Origin: an uncultured Corynebacterium sp.
Lineage (GTDB): Bacteria; Actinomycetota; Actinomycetes; Mycobacteriales; Mycobacteriaceae
Assembly (NCBI GenBank): GCA_943908385.1
Contig: CALTTF010000034.1
Span: forward strand, 1 to 17,753
DNA: 17,753 bases
Reading direction: 5' to 3'
Shown here one piece after another: positions 8,089 through 16,010 of the stretch (position 1 is its first letter; every line of letters starts with the position of its first letter). The notes under the pieces were generated by a model. The model was not told where the DNA came from. It ran no database searches and worked only from the letters and a program-made list of their open reading frames with translations. A program made the position numbers and the translations under genes.

Positions 8089-8095
8089 GCGCACC

Positions 8096-8104
8096 ATTAT
8101 CGCA
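8096..8104 (-). promoter_or_regulatory. Extended -10 promoter for a leaderless purB mRNA
   Basis: The minus strand reads TGCGATAAT, an extended -10 element (TG, one base, then GATAAT), followed by seven bases and the GTG start of purB. It is the strongest -10 match of the leaderless series and lies within the 35-base purD-purB gap. Confidence 0.6.
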
Positions 8105-8123
8105 CGTCGTCCCACGATGCGGG

Positions 8124-9410
<1,287 letters not shown>

Positions 9411-9417
9411 GCGGCCC

Positions 9418-9424
9418 ATAGTAT
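9418..9424. promoter_or_regulatory. Symmetric -10 element between purD and the HIT gene
   Basis: ATAGTAT is nearly self-complementary, giving TACTAT on the minus strand (seven bases before the purD ATG) and TAGTAT on the plus strand (17 bases before the HIT ATG). A second plus-strand candidate, TACCCT (9428-9433), lies eight bases before the HIT ATG. The full intergenic space is 31 bases, so the two promoters must overlap. Confidence 0.5.
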
Positions 9425-9441
9425 CGCTACCCTGGGCGGGC

Positions 9442-9864
9442 ATGAGCACAGTCTTCACCAAGATCATCAACGGGGAGATCCCCGGCCGCTTCGTCTACCG
9501 CGACGAGACCGTCGCCGCGTTCTTGACCATCGAGCCGATCGCGTACGGCCACACCCTGGTCGTCCCGGTCGCCGAGGTAGACAAGTGGACGGACCTCGAC
9601 CCCGATGTGTGGCTGCACGCCAACGAGGTCGCGCAGGAGATCGGGCAGGCCGTCATCAAGGCTTTCGGTTCAGAGCGCGCGGGTTACCTCATCGCTGGCT
9701 TCGAGGTCCCGCACGCGCACATCCACGTCTTCCCCGCCAACGACATGTCGGGGTACAGCCTCCAGAACATCATGCGTGCCGACGACACCGACCCCGCCAA
9801 AATGGACTCCGCCGCCGCGAAACTGCGCGCCGAGTTGGGCACTGGCGAGGACGGCCGCCGCTAA
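9442..9864 (+). CDS. HIT family protein (histidine triad nucleotide-binding/hydrolase)
   Basis: The 140-residue cytosolic protein belongs to the histidine triad superfamily, which hydrolyses nucleoside phosphoramidates or dinucleotides. The N-terminal block FTKIINGEIPGRFVYRDE and the AFLTIEPIAYGHTLVVP segment are typical of Hint-type members. The catalytic triad HAHIH is in VPHAHIHVFP (about residue 95). The ATG at 9442 gives the usual family N-terminus MSTVFTKI; no Shine-Dalgarno precedes it, so a very short or absent leader is likely. It is divergent from purD, and its TAA stop interlocks with the phoS stop in CTAA. Exact substrate unknown. Confidence 0.93.
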   Translation: MSTVFTKIINGEIPGRFVYRDETVAAFLTIEPIAYGHTLVVPVAEVDKWTDLDPDVWLHANEVAQEIGQAVIKAFGSERAGYLIAGFEVPHAHIHVFPANDMSGYSLQNIMRADDTDPAKMDSAAAKLRAELGTGEDGRR

Positions 9865-11339
9865 GCCTTCTCCGGCTCCCCGGTAGAACTACCCGCGCCA
9901 CCCGCGCCACCAACGCGCAGCCGCGGCAGGCTGACAGTGAACTTGGACCCCTCGCCGAGAGTGGAGCGCACAGTGATGGCGCCGCCGTGCTGCTCGACGA
10001 TGGATTTCGTGATGGCCAGGCCGAGGCCGGACCCGCCACCGCTCTTGGAGCGGTTGCGGGAGGAGTCGGCGCGGTAGAAACGCTCGAAGATGTGGTCGGC
10101 GTCCTCCTGAGACATGCCGCAGCCGTCGTCGGCGACGTCGATATAGACGTTGTCGAGGTATTCGCGGATCGTGATCGTCACCGACGCGTCGTCGCCGGCG
10201 TGCTTGAACGCGTTGCTGACCAGGTTGATCAGCACCTGGTGGAGGCGGTCGGGGTCGCCGGAGACAAGCGGGATGTCGGCGGCGTCGTTCTCCACGGATA
10301 GCTCGCGCCCGGGGAACGCGGCGCGAGCGGAGCTGCTCACCGACAGCACCAGCTCGAGGACGTCGACCTCGCGCAGATTCAGGCGGGAGCCCTCGGCGCG
10401 GGTGAGGGCGAGCAGGTCCTCGACAAGCAGTTTCATGCGTGCGGATTCTTCGTCGATCTTGCTCAGCACCATGTCGGCGTCGTCGGTGGCACCCGCGCGG
10501 TACAGCTCGGTGTAGCCGCGCACGCTAGTCAGCGGGGTGCGCAGCTCGTGCGAGGCATCGCCGACGAAGCGGCGCATCTGCTCCTCTTTCTCGCGGGATT
10601 CGTCGAGGGTCTCCTGCAGCTGGCTGACCATTGTGTTCATCGCGTACGACAACCTCCCGAACTCGGTGTCGCGCGGCCACGCGGGCGCACGGCAGTCGAT
10701 ATTGCCGTCGGCGATCGCCAGCGCGGTGTACTCGAGATCCTTCAGCGGCAGCAGCGCACGTCGCACAAAGAAGGTTCCGGCCGCGCCCATGATCGCCAAA
10801 ACAAGCACGCTTATCGACGCCAACACTGCCGCCAGCGCCTCCAGCATCCCGTTTTCGTGCTCGAGCGACTTGGCGACCACCGTCGACGTCCCGTCCGGCG
10901 CCTGCACCGCGATGACCCTGAATTTCGGCTCCTCGCCACGCTCGAACAGGCAGTCAGCGTGCACGGTGCGGGGGCGGCGGTCGAAGACCAGCTCGGACAG
11001 CTTCGGGTAGCAGCCGTCGATATTGTCGATGCGCGGGCGCTGCCCCGGCACAGCCGTCATGAGGATGAACTGGCTAGGCAAATACGTGTCCGGGGAGGAA
11101 TTGCGGATCTCGGGGCTGAGAGCCCACGTCGTCAAGCCTCTGCGTAGATCCTTGTCCACCCGCTCGTACATCTGGTCGCGGGTGAGCCCCCAGACGGCCA
11201 CCGACATGCCCGTGAGCCCCAGCCCCGAGATGACCATGAGAATGATCAGCAAACGTGTGCGCACCCGCAGGGCGGGCATGCGGTTGCGGGCGAAGCGGCT
11301 GAGTTTCGCCGGGGCCGGCTCCAGTCTCGGCGACGCCAT
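9861..11339 (-). CDS. phoS: Sensor histidine kinase PhoS (PhoR/PhoS phosphate-response system)
   Basis: The 492-residue membrane sensor kinase has TM1 at about residues 29-51, an extracytoplasmic domain of about 115 residues with two cysteines (Cys110 and Cys130), TM2 at about 167-192, a HAMP domain, and the phospho-acceptor His264 in SHELRTPLTS. The ATPase domain follows: N-box LINLVSNAFKHA (about 370-381), G1 DDGCGM, F-box FERFYRAD, and G2 GSGLGLAI. The C-terminus is Gly-rich. Its ATG shares one base with the response-regulator stop (TAATG), indicating coupled translation. Pairing with a PhoP-like regulator and the position beside purine genes match the C. glutamicum phosphate-starvation kinase as I recall it. 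In mycobacterial naming the kinase would be PhoR. The sensed signal is inferred. Confidence 0.88.
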   Translation of the reverse strand: MASPRLEPAPAKLSRFARNRMPALRVRTRLLIILMVISGLGLTGMSVAVWGLTRDQMYERVDKDLRRGLTTWALSPEIRNSSPDTYLPSQFILMTAVPGQRPRIDNIDGCYPKLSELVFDRRPRTVHADCLFERGEEPKFRVIAVQAPDGTSTVVAKSLEHENGMLEALAAVLASISVLVLAIMGAAGTFFVRRALLPLKDLEYTALAIADGNIDCRAPAWPRDTEFGRLSYAMNTMVSQLQETLDESREKEEQMRRFVGDASHELRTPLTSVRGYTELYRAGATDDADMVLSKIDEESARMKLLVEDLLALTRAEGSRLNLREVDVLELVLSVSSSARAAFPGRELSVENDAADIPLVSGDPDRLHQVLINLVSNAFKHAGDDASVTITIREYLDNVYIDVADDGCGMSQEDADHIFERFYRADSSRNRSKSGGGSGLGLAITKSIVEQHGGAITVRSTLGEGSKFTVSLPRLRVGGAGGAGSSTGEPEKA

Positions 11340-12052
11340 TACTGGCGCGGCGTACGCAGCACGTAGCCCACGCCGCGGACCGTGTGGATCAGCGGGGTGT
11401 CACCCGTGTCCACCTTGCGGCGCAAGTAGGAGATGTAGGACTCCACCACGTTGCCGTCGCCGCCGAAATCGTAGTGCCACACATTGTCCAGGATCTTCGC
11501 CTTGGACAGCACCACCTCGGCGTTCAGCATCAGGTAGCGGAGGAGATTGAACTCCGTCGGCGACAGCTCGACGATCTGGCCGGCCTTGGTGACCTCGTGC
11601 GTTTCGTCGTTAAGCGTCAAATCTGCGTAGCGGATCGTCGAATCCTCCGCCTCCCCGTCGGTGACGTTGCCGCGGCGCAGAATGACGCGCAGGCGCGTGA
11701 TCACCTCTTCGAGCGAGAACGGCTTGGTCACATAATCGTCCGCGCCGATGGTCAGGCCGTGAATGCGGTCCTCCACCCCGTCCTTCGCGGTGAGGAACAG
11801 CGCCGGTGCGTCGAGCCCCTCGGCGCGCAGCTTGCCCAGCAGCTCGAAACCGTCCATCCCCGGCATCATGACGTCGAGGATGTAGGCGTCCGGCTTCAGC
11901 TCGCGCGCCATCTTCAGCGCCTCCTGGCCGGACTCCGCCGCCTCCACATCGAAACCCTGGAACTTCAGGGACACCGTGAGCAGCTCGACAATATTCGGCT
12001 CGTCATCGACGACAAGCACCTTGACGTTTTGCGGAGTAGGTGTATCAGCCAT
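11339..12052 (-). CDS. phoR: Response regulator PhoR (OmpR/PhoP family)
   Basis: The 237-residue DNA-binding regulator has a receiver domain with acidic Asp16/Asp17, phospho-acceptor Asp60 (ILDVMMPG), Thr88 and Lys110, then a winged-helix C-terminal domain. The tail YDFGGDGNVVESYISYLRRK is very close to mycobacterial PhoP as I know it. It should activate phosphate-starvation genes once phosphorylated by the adjacent kinase. ATG 12052 is preferred over the in-frame ATG at 12070 because GAAAG lies upstream at a usable spacing and the N-terminus MADTPTPQNVKVLVVDDE is usual. Corynebacterial nomenclature calls the regulator PhoR and the kinase PhoS, which is the reverse of some other phyla. Confidence 0.9.
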   Translation of the reverse strand: MADTPTPQNVKVLVVDDEPNIVELLTVSLKFQGFDVEAAESGQEALKMARELKPDAYILDVMMPGMDGFELLGKLRAEGLDAPALFLTAKDGVEDRIHGLTIGADDYVTKPFSLEEVITRLRVILRRGNVTDGEAEDSTIRYADLTLNDETHEVTKAGQIVELSPTEFNLLRYLMLNAEVVLSKAKILDNVWHYDFGGDGNVVESYISYLRRKVDTGDTPLIHTVRGVGYVLRTPRQ

Positions 12053-12138
12053 GGCAGTCACTTTCTTCATTGAGCGTGGTGACGCTGCCCCTCAAAAACC
12101 CTCCGGCCTTCGAGCTCGCGTCACGCGGGAACAGGCCT

Positions 12139-12182
12139 ATTAAACAAGCGGAGACTGAACGTTTCCTGTGCGCCTACTGTAC
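12139..12182 (-). promoter_or_regulatory. Candidate phoR promoter with OmpR-type direct repeat
   Basis: The minus strand has a -10-like TTTAAT (12144-12139), predicting a start near 12132 and an 80-base leader. Upstream, CTGTGC (12166-12171) and CTGTAC (12177-12182) on the plus strand repeat at an 11-base period, the usual spacing for OmpR-family dimers, centred near -42. This would fit autoregulation by PhoR. The rest of the gap up to the terminator (12183-12274) shows nothing I can name. Confidence 0.35.
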
Positions 12183-12274
12183 CCGCGTATGGGCTTGCGG
12201 GGGAGTTCGTCGGGGGCGCGAATCTGCGGGGCGGCGTTATCCGGGACCGGCCCGCCTGCGCCGGCTAATGCGCG

Positions 12275-12307
12275 AACCCCAGCCGAGCGCGCTGCCCGGC
12301 TGGGGTT
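12275..12307 (-). terminator. Hairpin terminator downstream of tRNA-Thr
   Basis: Arms AACCCCAGCCG (12275-12285) and CGGCTGGGGTT (12297-12307) are perfect complements with an 11-base loop, 8 bases after the tRNA 3' end on the minus strand. The minus strand has only a short T-run. The plus strand has a better one (TTTTC), but no plus-strand gene ends here, so it most likely terminates the tRNA transcript. Confidence 0.75.
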
Positions 12308-12314
12308 TTCTTTG

Positions 12315-12387
12315 AGCTGGAGACGAGACTTGAACTCGCAACCTACGGTTTACAAGACCGTTGCGCTACCGATTGCGCCACTCCAGC
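12315..12387 (-). tRNA. tRNA-Thr (anticodon UGU)
   Basis: The 73-base minus-strand sequence folds as a tRNA. The acceptor stem GCTGGAG/CTCCAGC has seven perfect pairs, the D stem is GCGC/GCGC, and the anticodon stem is ACGGT/ACCGT with loop CTTGTAA, giving anticodon TGT. The T arm is GCGAG/CTCGT with loop TTCAAGT. The discriminator is U and CCA is not encoded. It reads threonine ACA and possibly other ACN codons. Confidence 0.97.
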
Positions 12388-12397
12388 ACTGCGCGAG

Positions 12398-12427
12398 ATT
12401 CTACAAGCAGTTGAGCCCCGTCCACAA
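12398..12427 (-). promoter_or_regulatory. Promoter of tRNA-Thr
   Basis: The minus strand has TTGTGG (12427-12422), an 18-base spacer, and TAGAAT (12403-12398), with the mature tRNA beginning 11 bases later. This is the best -35/-10 pair in the window and fits a stable-RNA promoter. Confidence 0.6.
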
Positions 12428-12463
12428 AAGGGGCCTTTCCTCGCGCCAGGCTGCACGGGCGGA

Positions 12464-12469
12464 TAGTGT
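12464..12469 (+). promoter_or_regulatory. -10 box of a leaderless thrE promoter
   Basis: TAGTGT ends six bases before the GTG at 12476, and no Shine-Dalgarno is present. The predicted transcription start coincides with the start codon. It lies in the 88-base gap shared with the divergent tRNA-Thr promoter. A palindrome AAAGGGGCCTTT (12427-12438) separates the two. Confidence 0.5.
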
Positions 12470-12475
12470 GACGGT

Positions 12476-14230
12476 GTGGCAACGCTGTTCAAGAGTATGC
12501 GCGAGTCGATGCGCACCGATAACCCGGTCGCGACAATCGACCAGGCGCGCACGTCTCCGCCGCCGTCCGTCCTGGCGCCTGTCGACCTGACAGACCCCAC
12601 CCAGGTCGCAGCCGTGATGACGATCGGCGCGCGCGTCGGCGAAATTCTCATCGCCAACGGCACGACCAGTTCGGATGCGAAGGCGCAGATCCACGCCGTC
12701 ACGTCGTCCTACGGTCTGCACTACTGCCACGTGGACATCACGATGAACACGATCACGATCAACTCCGTGATCGGCACCGTGCGCAAGCAGCCGGTGAACG
12801 TGTTCCGCGTGGTCACGAACATGACGGAGAATTTCTCCAAGCTCCAGGAAGTCGACCGCCTGATCCGTTCGATCCGCGCCGGCGCGACGCCGCCGGAAAT
12901 CGCGGAGAAGATTCTCGACGAGCTCGAGGCCGCCGCCCCGCCGTACCCGCTGTGGGTGTCCATCGCCGGCTGGGCGATCATGGGTGCGGCGATTGCGATC
13001 CTGCTCGGCGGCGACCTGCTCATGTCTGCGCTTGGTGCGGTGACAGCCACGATCATCACCGTCATCAACGCGTGGATGGGCAAGAAGGAACTGCCGTACT
13101 TCTACCACTGCGTCGTCGGCGGCTTCGTGGCGACGGTGCCGGCGGCGGTGTTCTATTCCTTGGCGACACGCGCCGGCACAACGATCGTGCCCAGCCAGGT
13201 CATCGCCACGGGCATCATCGTCTTGCTGGCCGGATTGACACTGGTCCAATCGCTGCAGGACGGGGTGACCGGCTCCCCCGTCACCGCCAGCGGCCGCTTC
13301 TTCCAGGCGGTGCTGTTCACCGGCGCGATCATCGCCGGTGTGGCCGGCGGCATCCAGATCGCCGACATGTTCGGCGCCGGTCTGCCCCCGATCGAAACGC
13401 AGCCTCCCACCCCGACGTACGGTTCGGCGATCGTGCGCAGCCTCGGCGGCGTGTTCGCCGCAGCCGGCTTCGCGTTGGCGGTCTACGCGGAGGTCCCCGC
13501 CATCATCGCGACAGCCGCGACCGCTTTCTTCGGCGGCTTCGCCTATTACGCCGTGCTGATCCCCTTCGGGTCCGGCCGCCTGTTCGCCACCGCGCTGTGC
13601 GCCGTCATGGTCGGTCTCGCCGGCGGTCTGATTGCCCGCCGCTACTTGATCGCCCCACTGATCGTCGAAGTCGCCGGCGTCACCCCGTTCCTGCCGGGCT
13701 CCGGCGTATACCGCGGTATGTACGCGCTGCTCAACGACCAGACGGTGCTGGGCTTGAACAATATCTTCATCGCGGTGAGCACCTGTATGGCCCTCGCCGG
13801 CGGCGTGGTCCTCGGTGAGTGGATCGCCCGCCGCATCCGCCGCCCGCAGATGTTCAACCCGTACAACGCCTTCCGCGCCGCCGGCCGCATCACTTTCCAG
13901 CAGATCCGCCGCGCGGAGCAGGCCGCCATGCGCCGCCGCGCCGAGCAGATCGCCCGCAACCAGGCGAAGAAGGAACAGGCCAAGAAGCAGGCACCGCAAA
14001 AACCAGCGAAGAAGCCCGCCAAGAAGCAGCATCCCAAGATGCACGTGCCGAAAGTGCACGTCCCGATCAAGAACCCGCTGGGCAAGAAGCACCCGAAGCA
14101 AGCTCCGCACCACGGGCAGCAGCAGGCCAAGCCGCAACCGCCGCAGCAGCCGAACCAGCAGAACACACAGCAGGGCCCGCAACAGAGCCCGGGCACCCCG
14201 CCCAGCGCAGGCGGCGATGGCGTAGAATAA
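12476..14230 (+). CDS. thrE: Threonine/serine exporter ThrE
   Basis: The 584-residue inner-membrane protein exports threonine and serine. An N-terminal soluble domain of about 150 residues carries family blocks such as YGLHYCHVDIT, EVDRLIRSIRAGATPPE and AEKILDELE. About ten membrane segments follow, with the conserved GLTLVQSLQDGVTGSPVTA and PFLPGSGVYRGMYALLNDQT regions, ending at VVLGEWIARRIRRP. C. glutamicum ThrE ends shortly after this point (about 489 residues, from memory). Here the protein continues for roughly 105 more residues of low-complexity sequence (about 480-584) rich in Lys, Gln and Pro. GTG 12476 is chosen because it keeps the conserved N-terminus and follows TAGTGT by six bases. 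It is divergent from tRNA-Thr and followed by the otsA cluster after 47 bases. Confidence 0.93.
   Translation: MATLFKSMRESMRTDNPVATIDQARTSPPPSVLAPVDLTDPTQVAAVMTIGARVGEILIANGTTSSDAKAQIHAVTSSYGLHYCHVDITMNTITINSVIGTVRKQPVNVFRVVTNMTENFSKLQEVDRLIRSIRAGATPPEIAEKILDELEAAAPPYPLWVSIAGWAIMGAAIAILLGGDLLMSALGAVTATIITVINAWMGKKELPYFYHCVVGGFVATVPAAVFYSLATRAGTTIVPSQVIATGIIVLLAGLTLVQSLQDGVTGSPVTASGRFFQAVLFTGAIIAGVAGGIQIADMFGAGLPPIETQPPTPTYGSAIVRSLGGVFAAAGFALAVYAEVPAIIATAATAFFGGFAYYAVLIPFGSGRLFATALCAVMVGLAGGLIARRYLIAPLIVEVAGVTPFLPGSGVYRGMYALLNDQTVLGLNNIFIAVSTCMALAGGVVLGEWIARRIRRPQMFNPYNAFRAAGRITFQQIRRAEQAAMRRRAEQIARNQAKKEQAKKQAPQKPAKKPAKKQHPKMHVPKVHVPIKNPLGKKHPKQAPHHGQQQAKPQPPQQPNQQNTQQGPQQSPGTPPSAGGDGVE
14223..14228 (+). 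promoter_or_regulatory. Possible internal promoter -10 for the Lys-rich gene and otsA
   Basis: TAGAAT overlaps the thrE stop region and would start transcription near 14235, giving a leader of about 43 bases with the AGGAGG site. No -35 is evident, and the hexamer falls in coding sequence, so it may be chance. Confidence 0.3.
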
Positions 14231-14277
14231 ACGGGTCAAATCTGTTCACCGCCAGGCAAGACCCCAGGAGGTTTTTC

Positions 14278-14688
14278 GTGCCCCCAAAGATCACCGACAG
14301 CCGCCCCAACCCGGATGCAGCCGTCCACACGGTCGAGGAGCAGACGGCCTCCGGCGCGCGCCGGATCGTGGCCACGTACGCGGAGGATCTTGTCGACGGT
14401 GTGACGCTCATGTGCATGCTCGGCATCGAGCCGCAGGGCTTGGTGTACAAGCGCTTCGCCGAGGATTTCGAGGCTGAGATCGCCGAGGCCGAGGAGGAGG
14501 GCTCCGCCAAGAAGTCGACGAAGAAGGCGTCCAAGAAGAAGTCCACCAAGAAGGCCTCCAAGAAGAAGTCCACCAAGAAGGCGGCGAAGAAGAAGTCGAC
14601 CAAGAAGACCACGAAGAAGACGGCCAAAAAGGCGGCGAAGAAGTCCACCAAGAAGACGACGAAGAAGGCTGCCAAGAAGTCCAACTAA
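14278..14688 (+). CDS. Small protein with histone H1-like Lys-rich tail
   Basis: I do not recognise a named family for the first 76 residues, which are acidic and include a hydrophobic patch DLVDGVTLMCMLGI followed by an acidic helix-like stretch. Residues 77-136 are a low-complexity tail of 31 Lys among Ser, Thr, Ala and one Asn, in KKST/KKAS/KKAA units. This resembles histone H1 and the tails of mycobacterial HupB and other actinobacterial nucleoid proteins, so nucleic-acid binding is likely for the tail. GTG 14278 is supported by AGGAGG (14266-14271) six bases upstream. The TAA stop shares its last base with the otsA ATG (TAATG), indicating coupling. A gene of unknown function occupies this slot in C. 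glutamicum as I recall. Function not assigned. Confidence 0.85.
   Translation: MPPKITDSRPNPDAAVHTVEEQTASGARRIVATYAEDLVDGVTLMCMLGIEPQGLVYKRFAEDFEAEIAEAEEEGSAKKSTKKASKKKSTKKASKKKSTKKAAKKKSTKKTTKKTAKKAAKKSTKKTTKKAAKKSN
14506..14685 (+). repeat. Tandem repeats encoding the KKST/KKAS tail
   Basis: Codons for Lys (mostly AAG) alternate with Ser, Thr and Ala codons, giving imperfect 27-base repeats that encode SKKKSTKKA-type units in the first half and shorter 12-15-base units after. Such DNA is prone to slippage in whole codons, so tail length may vary among strains. Confidence 0.75.
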
Positions 14689-16010
14689 TGAGGGATAACC
14701 AGTTCGTCGTCGTCGCTAACCGGCTGCCGGTCGACCATGTCGACGGGCAGTGGGTGGCATCGCCGGGCGGACTCGTCGCGGCTCTGGCACCCGTACTAAA
14801 GGCGAACCAGGGCTGCTGGGTGGGCTGGCCCGGCGAGCCCGGAGCGAGCTTCGATCCGTTCGACAACGACGGCATCACGCTCCACCCCGTCCAGCTTGAC
14901 GACGACGACTTCCACCTCTTCTACGAAGGCTTCTCCAATTCGACGTTGTGGCCGCTGTACCACGACTTGATCGTCACACCGGCCTACCACCGCCACTGGT
15001 GGCAGCAGTACCGCGAGGTCAACGAGAAATTCGCCCGCGAGGCCGCCGAGGTCGCGGACGAAGGCGCGACGGTGTGGGTGCAGGACTACCAGCTCCAGCT
15101 CGTCCCAGGGCTGTTGCATAAGCTGCGCCCCGATGTGACCATCGGCTTCTTCCTGCACATTCCGTTCCCCGGCTCGGATCTCTTCCGCCAGTTGCCGTGG
15201 CGCGACGAGGTGCTCCGCGGACTCGAAGGCGCCGATCTCATCGGGTTCCAGCGCGCACGCGATGAGCAGAACTTCCGGGACATCGCCACCACAAGCAGCT
15301 TATCGACGCCCCGCACCGGCACCTTCCCCATCTCCATCGACACCTCCGAGTTCGGGCGTTCTGACGACGCGGCGATCGACAAGGTCCGCGGCTCTGTCGC
15401 CAACCCCCGCACCCTGATGCTGGGTGTGGACCGCCTCGACTACACCAAAGGCATCCTGCAACGTCTCACCGCGATCGAGGAACTGCTTGAGGAGGGCCGA
15501 CTCGACTCTGTCGCCATGATCCAGGTGGCGACGCCGTCGCGAGAGCGCATCGCCAGCTACAAGAAGACCCGCGCGGGAGTGGAGGAAGCTGTCGGGCGCA
15601 TCAACGGCCGCTACGGTTCACTCGGCAACCCCGTCGTGCACTACGAGCACCACTCGGTCCCCAAGTCGAAACTGCGGGACTATTATTCCGCCGCCGACAT
15701 CATGCTGGTCACGCCGTTCAAGGACGGCATGAATCTCGTGGCCAAAGAATATGTCGCCTGCCACCCCGACGGCAGTGGCGCACTCGTCTTGTCCGAATTC
15801 GCCGGCGTTGCCGAAGAACTCGACCGCGCGCACCTGTGCAACCCCTTCGACGTGGAGGCGGTGAAGGGGGCGATCGTGGAAGCCGTCGATAAGCAAAATA
15901 GCCCTGCTGCCCGCGATGCGATGCTGGCAATGCACGCGCACGTCATGGAACACGACGTCACGCGCTGGGCTGACTCCTTTCTCGACGCGCTGCGGGAGGT
16001 CAAACGATGA
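14688..16010 (+). CDS. otsA: Alpha,alpha-trehalose-phosphate synthase (UDP-forming)
   Basis: The 440-residue GT20 glycosyltransferase makes trehalose-6-phosphate from UDP-glucose and glucose-6-phosphate in the cytosol. Active-site residues are in place: Arg12 in VVANRLP, Trp88 in STLWP, the DYQL aspartate (Asp133), His157 in LHIPFP, Arg249 and Lys254 in VDRLDYTKG, and Asp346 and Glu354 in KDGMNLVAKE. It is shorter than E. coli OtsA (474) and the C. glutamicum enzyme (about 485). Part of the deficit is between DLIGFQ and FPISID, where only about 28 residues separate the motifs against roughly 45 in E. coli and more in C. glutamicum, from memory. Its ATG shares one base with the preceding stop. 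The TGA overlaps the next start (ATGA). Confidence 0.95.
   Translation: MRDNQFVVVANRLPVDHVDGQWVASPGGLVAALAPVLKANQGCWVGWPGEPGASFDPFDNDGITLHPVQLDDDDFHLFYEGFSNSTLWPLYHDLIVTPAYHRHWWQQYREVNEKFAREAAEVADEGATVWVQDYQLQLVPGLLHKLRPDVTIGFFLHIPFPGSDLFRQLPWRDEVLRGLEGADLIGFQRARDEQNFRDIATTSSLSTPRTGTFPISIDTSEFGRSDDAAIDKVRGSVANPRTLMLGVDRLDYTKGILQRLTAIEELLEEGRLDSVAMIQVATPSRERIASYKKTRAGVEEAVGRINGRYGSLGNPVVHYEHHSVPKSKLRDYYSAADIMLVTPFKDGMNLVAKEYVACHPDGSGALVLSEFAGVAEELDRAHLCNPFDVEAVKGAIVEAVDKQNSPAARDAMLAMHAHVMEHDVTRWADSFLDALREVKR

Noticed and set aside
8089..8115. Upstream in-frame ATG codons as purB starts (8097 and 8115 region).
   Set aside because: They overlap or precede the extended -10 TGCGATAAT, lack a Shine-Dalgarno, and add residues not usual for the family.
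12053..12070. ATG at 12070 as the phoR start.
   Set aside because: No ribosome binding site precedes it, whereas GAAAG precedes the ATG at 12052, which also gives the normal receiver-domain N-terminus.
12275..12387. tRNA gene as an attachment site for an integrated element.
   Set aside because: No integrase, no repeated tRNA 3' end and no foreign-looking genes are found; neighbours are core genes in conserved order.
12401..14239. A 612-codon open frame antisense to thrE.
   Set aside because: It is a mirror of GC-rich codon bias. The composition is Arg/His/Asp/Gly-rich without domains, while the plus strand encodes a clear ThrE.
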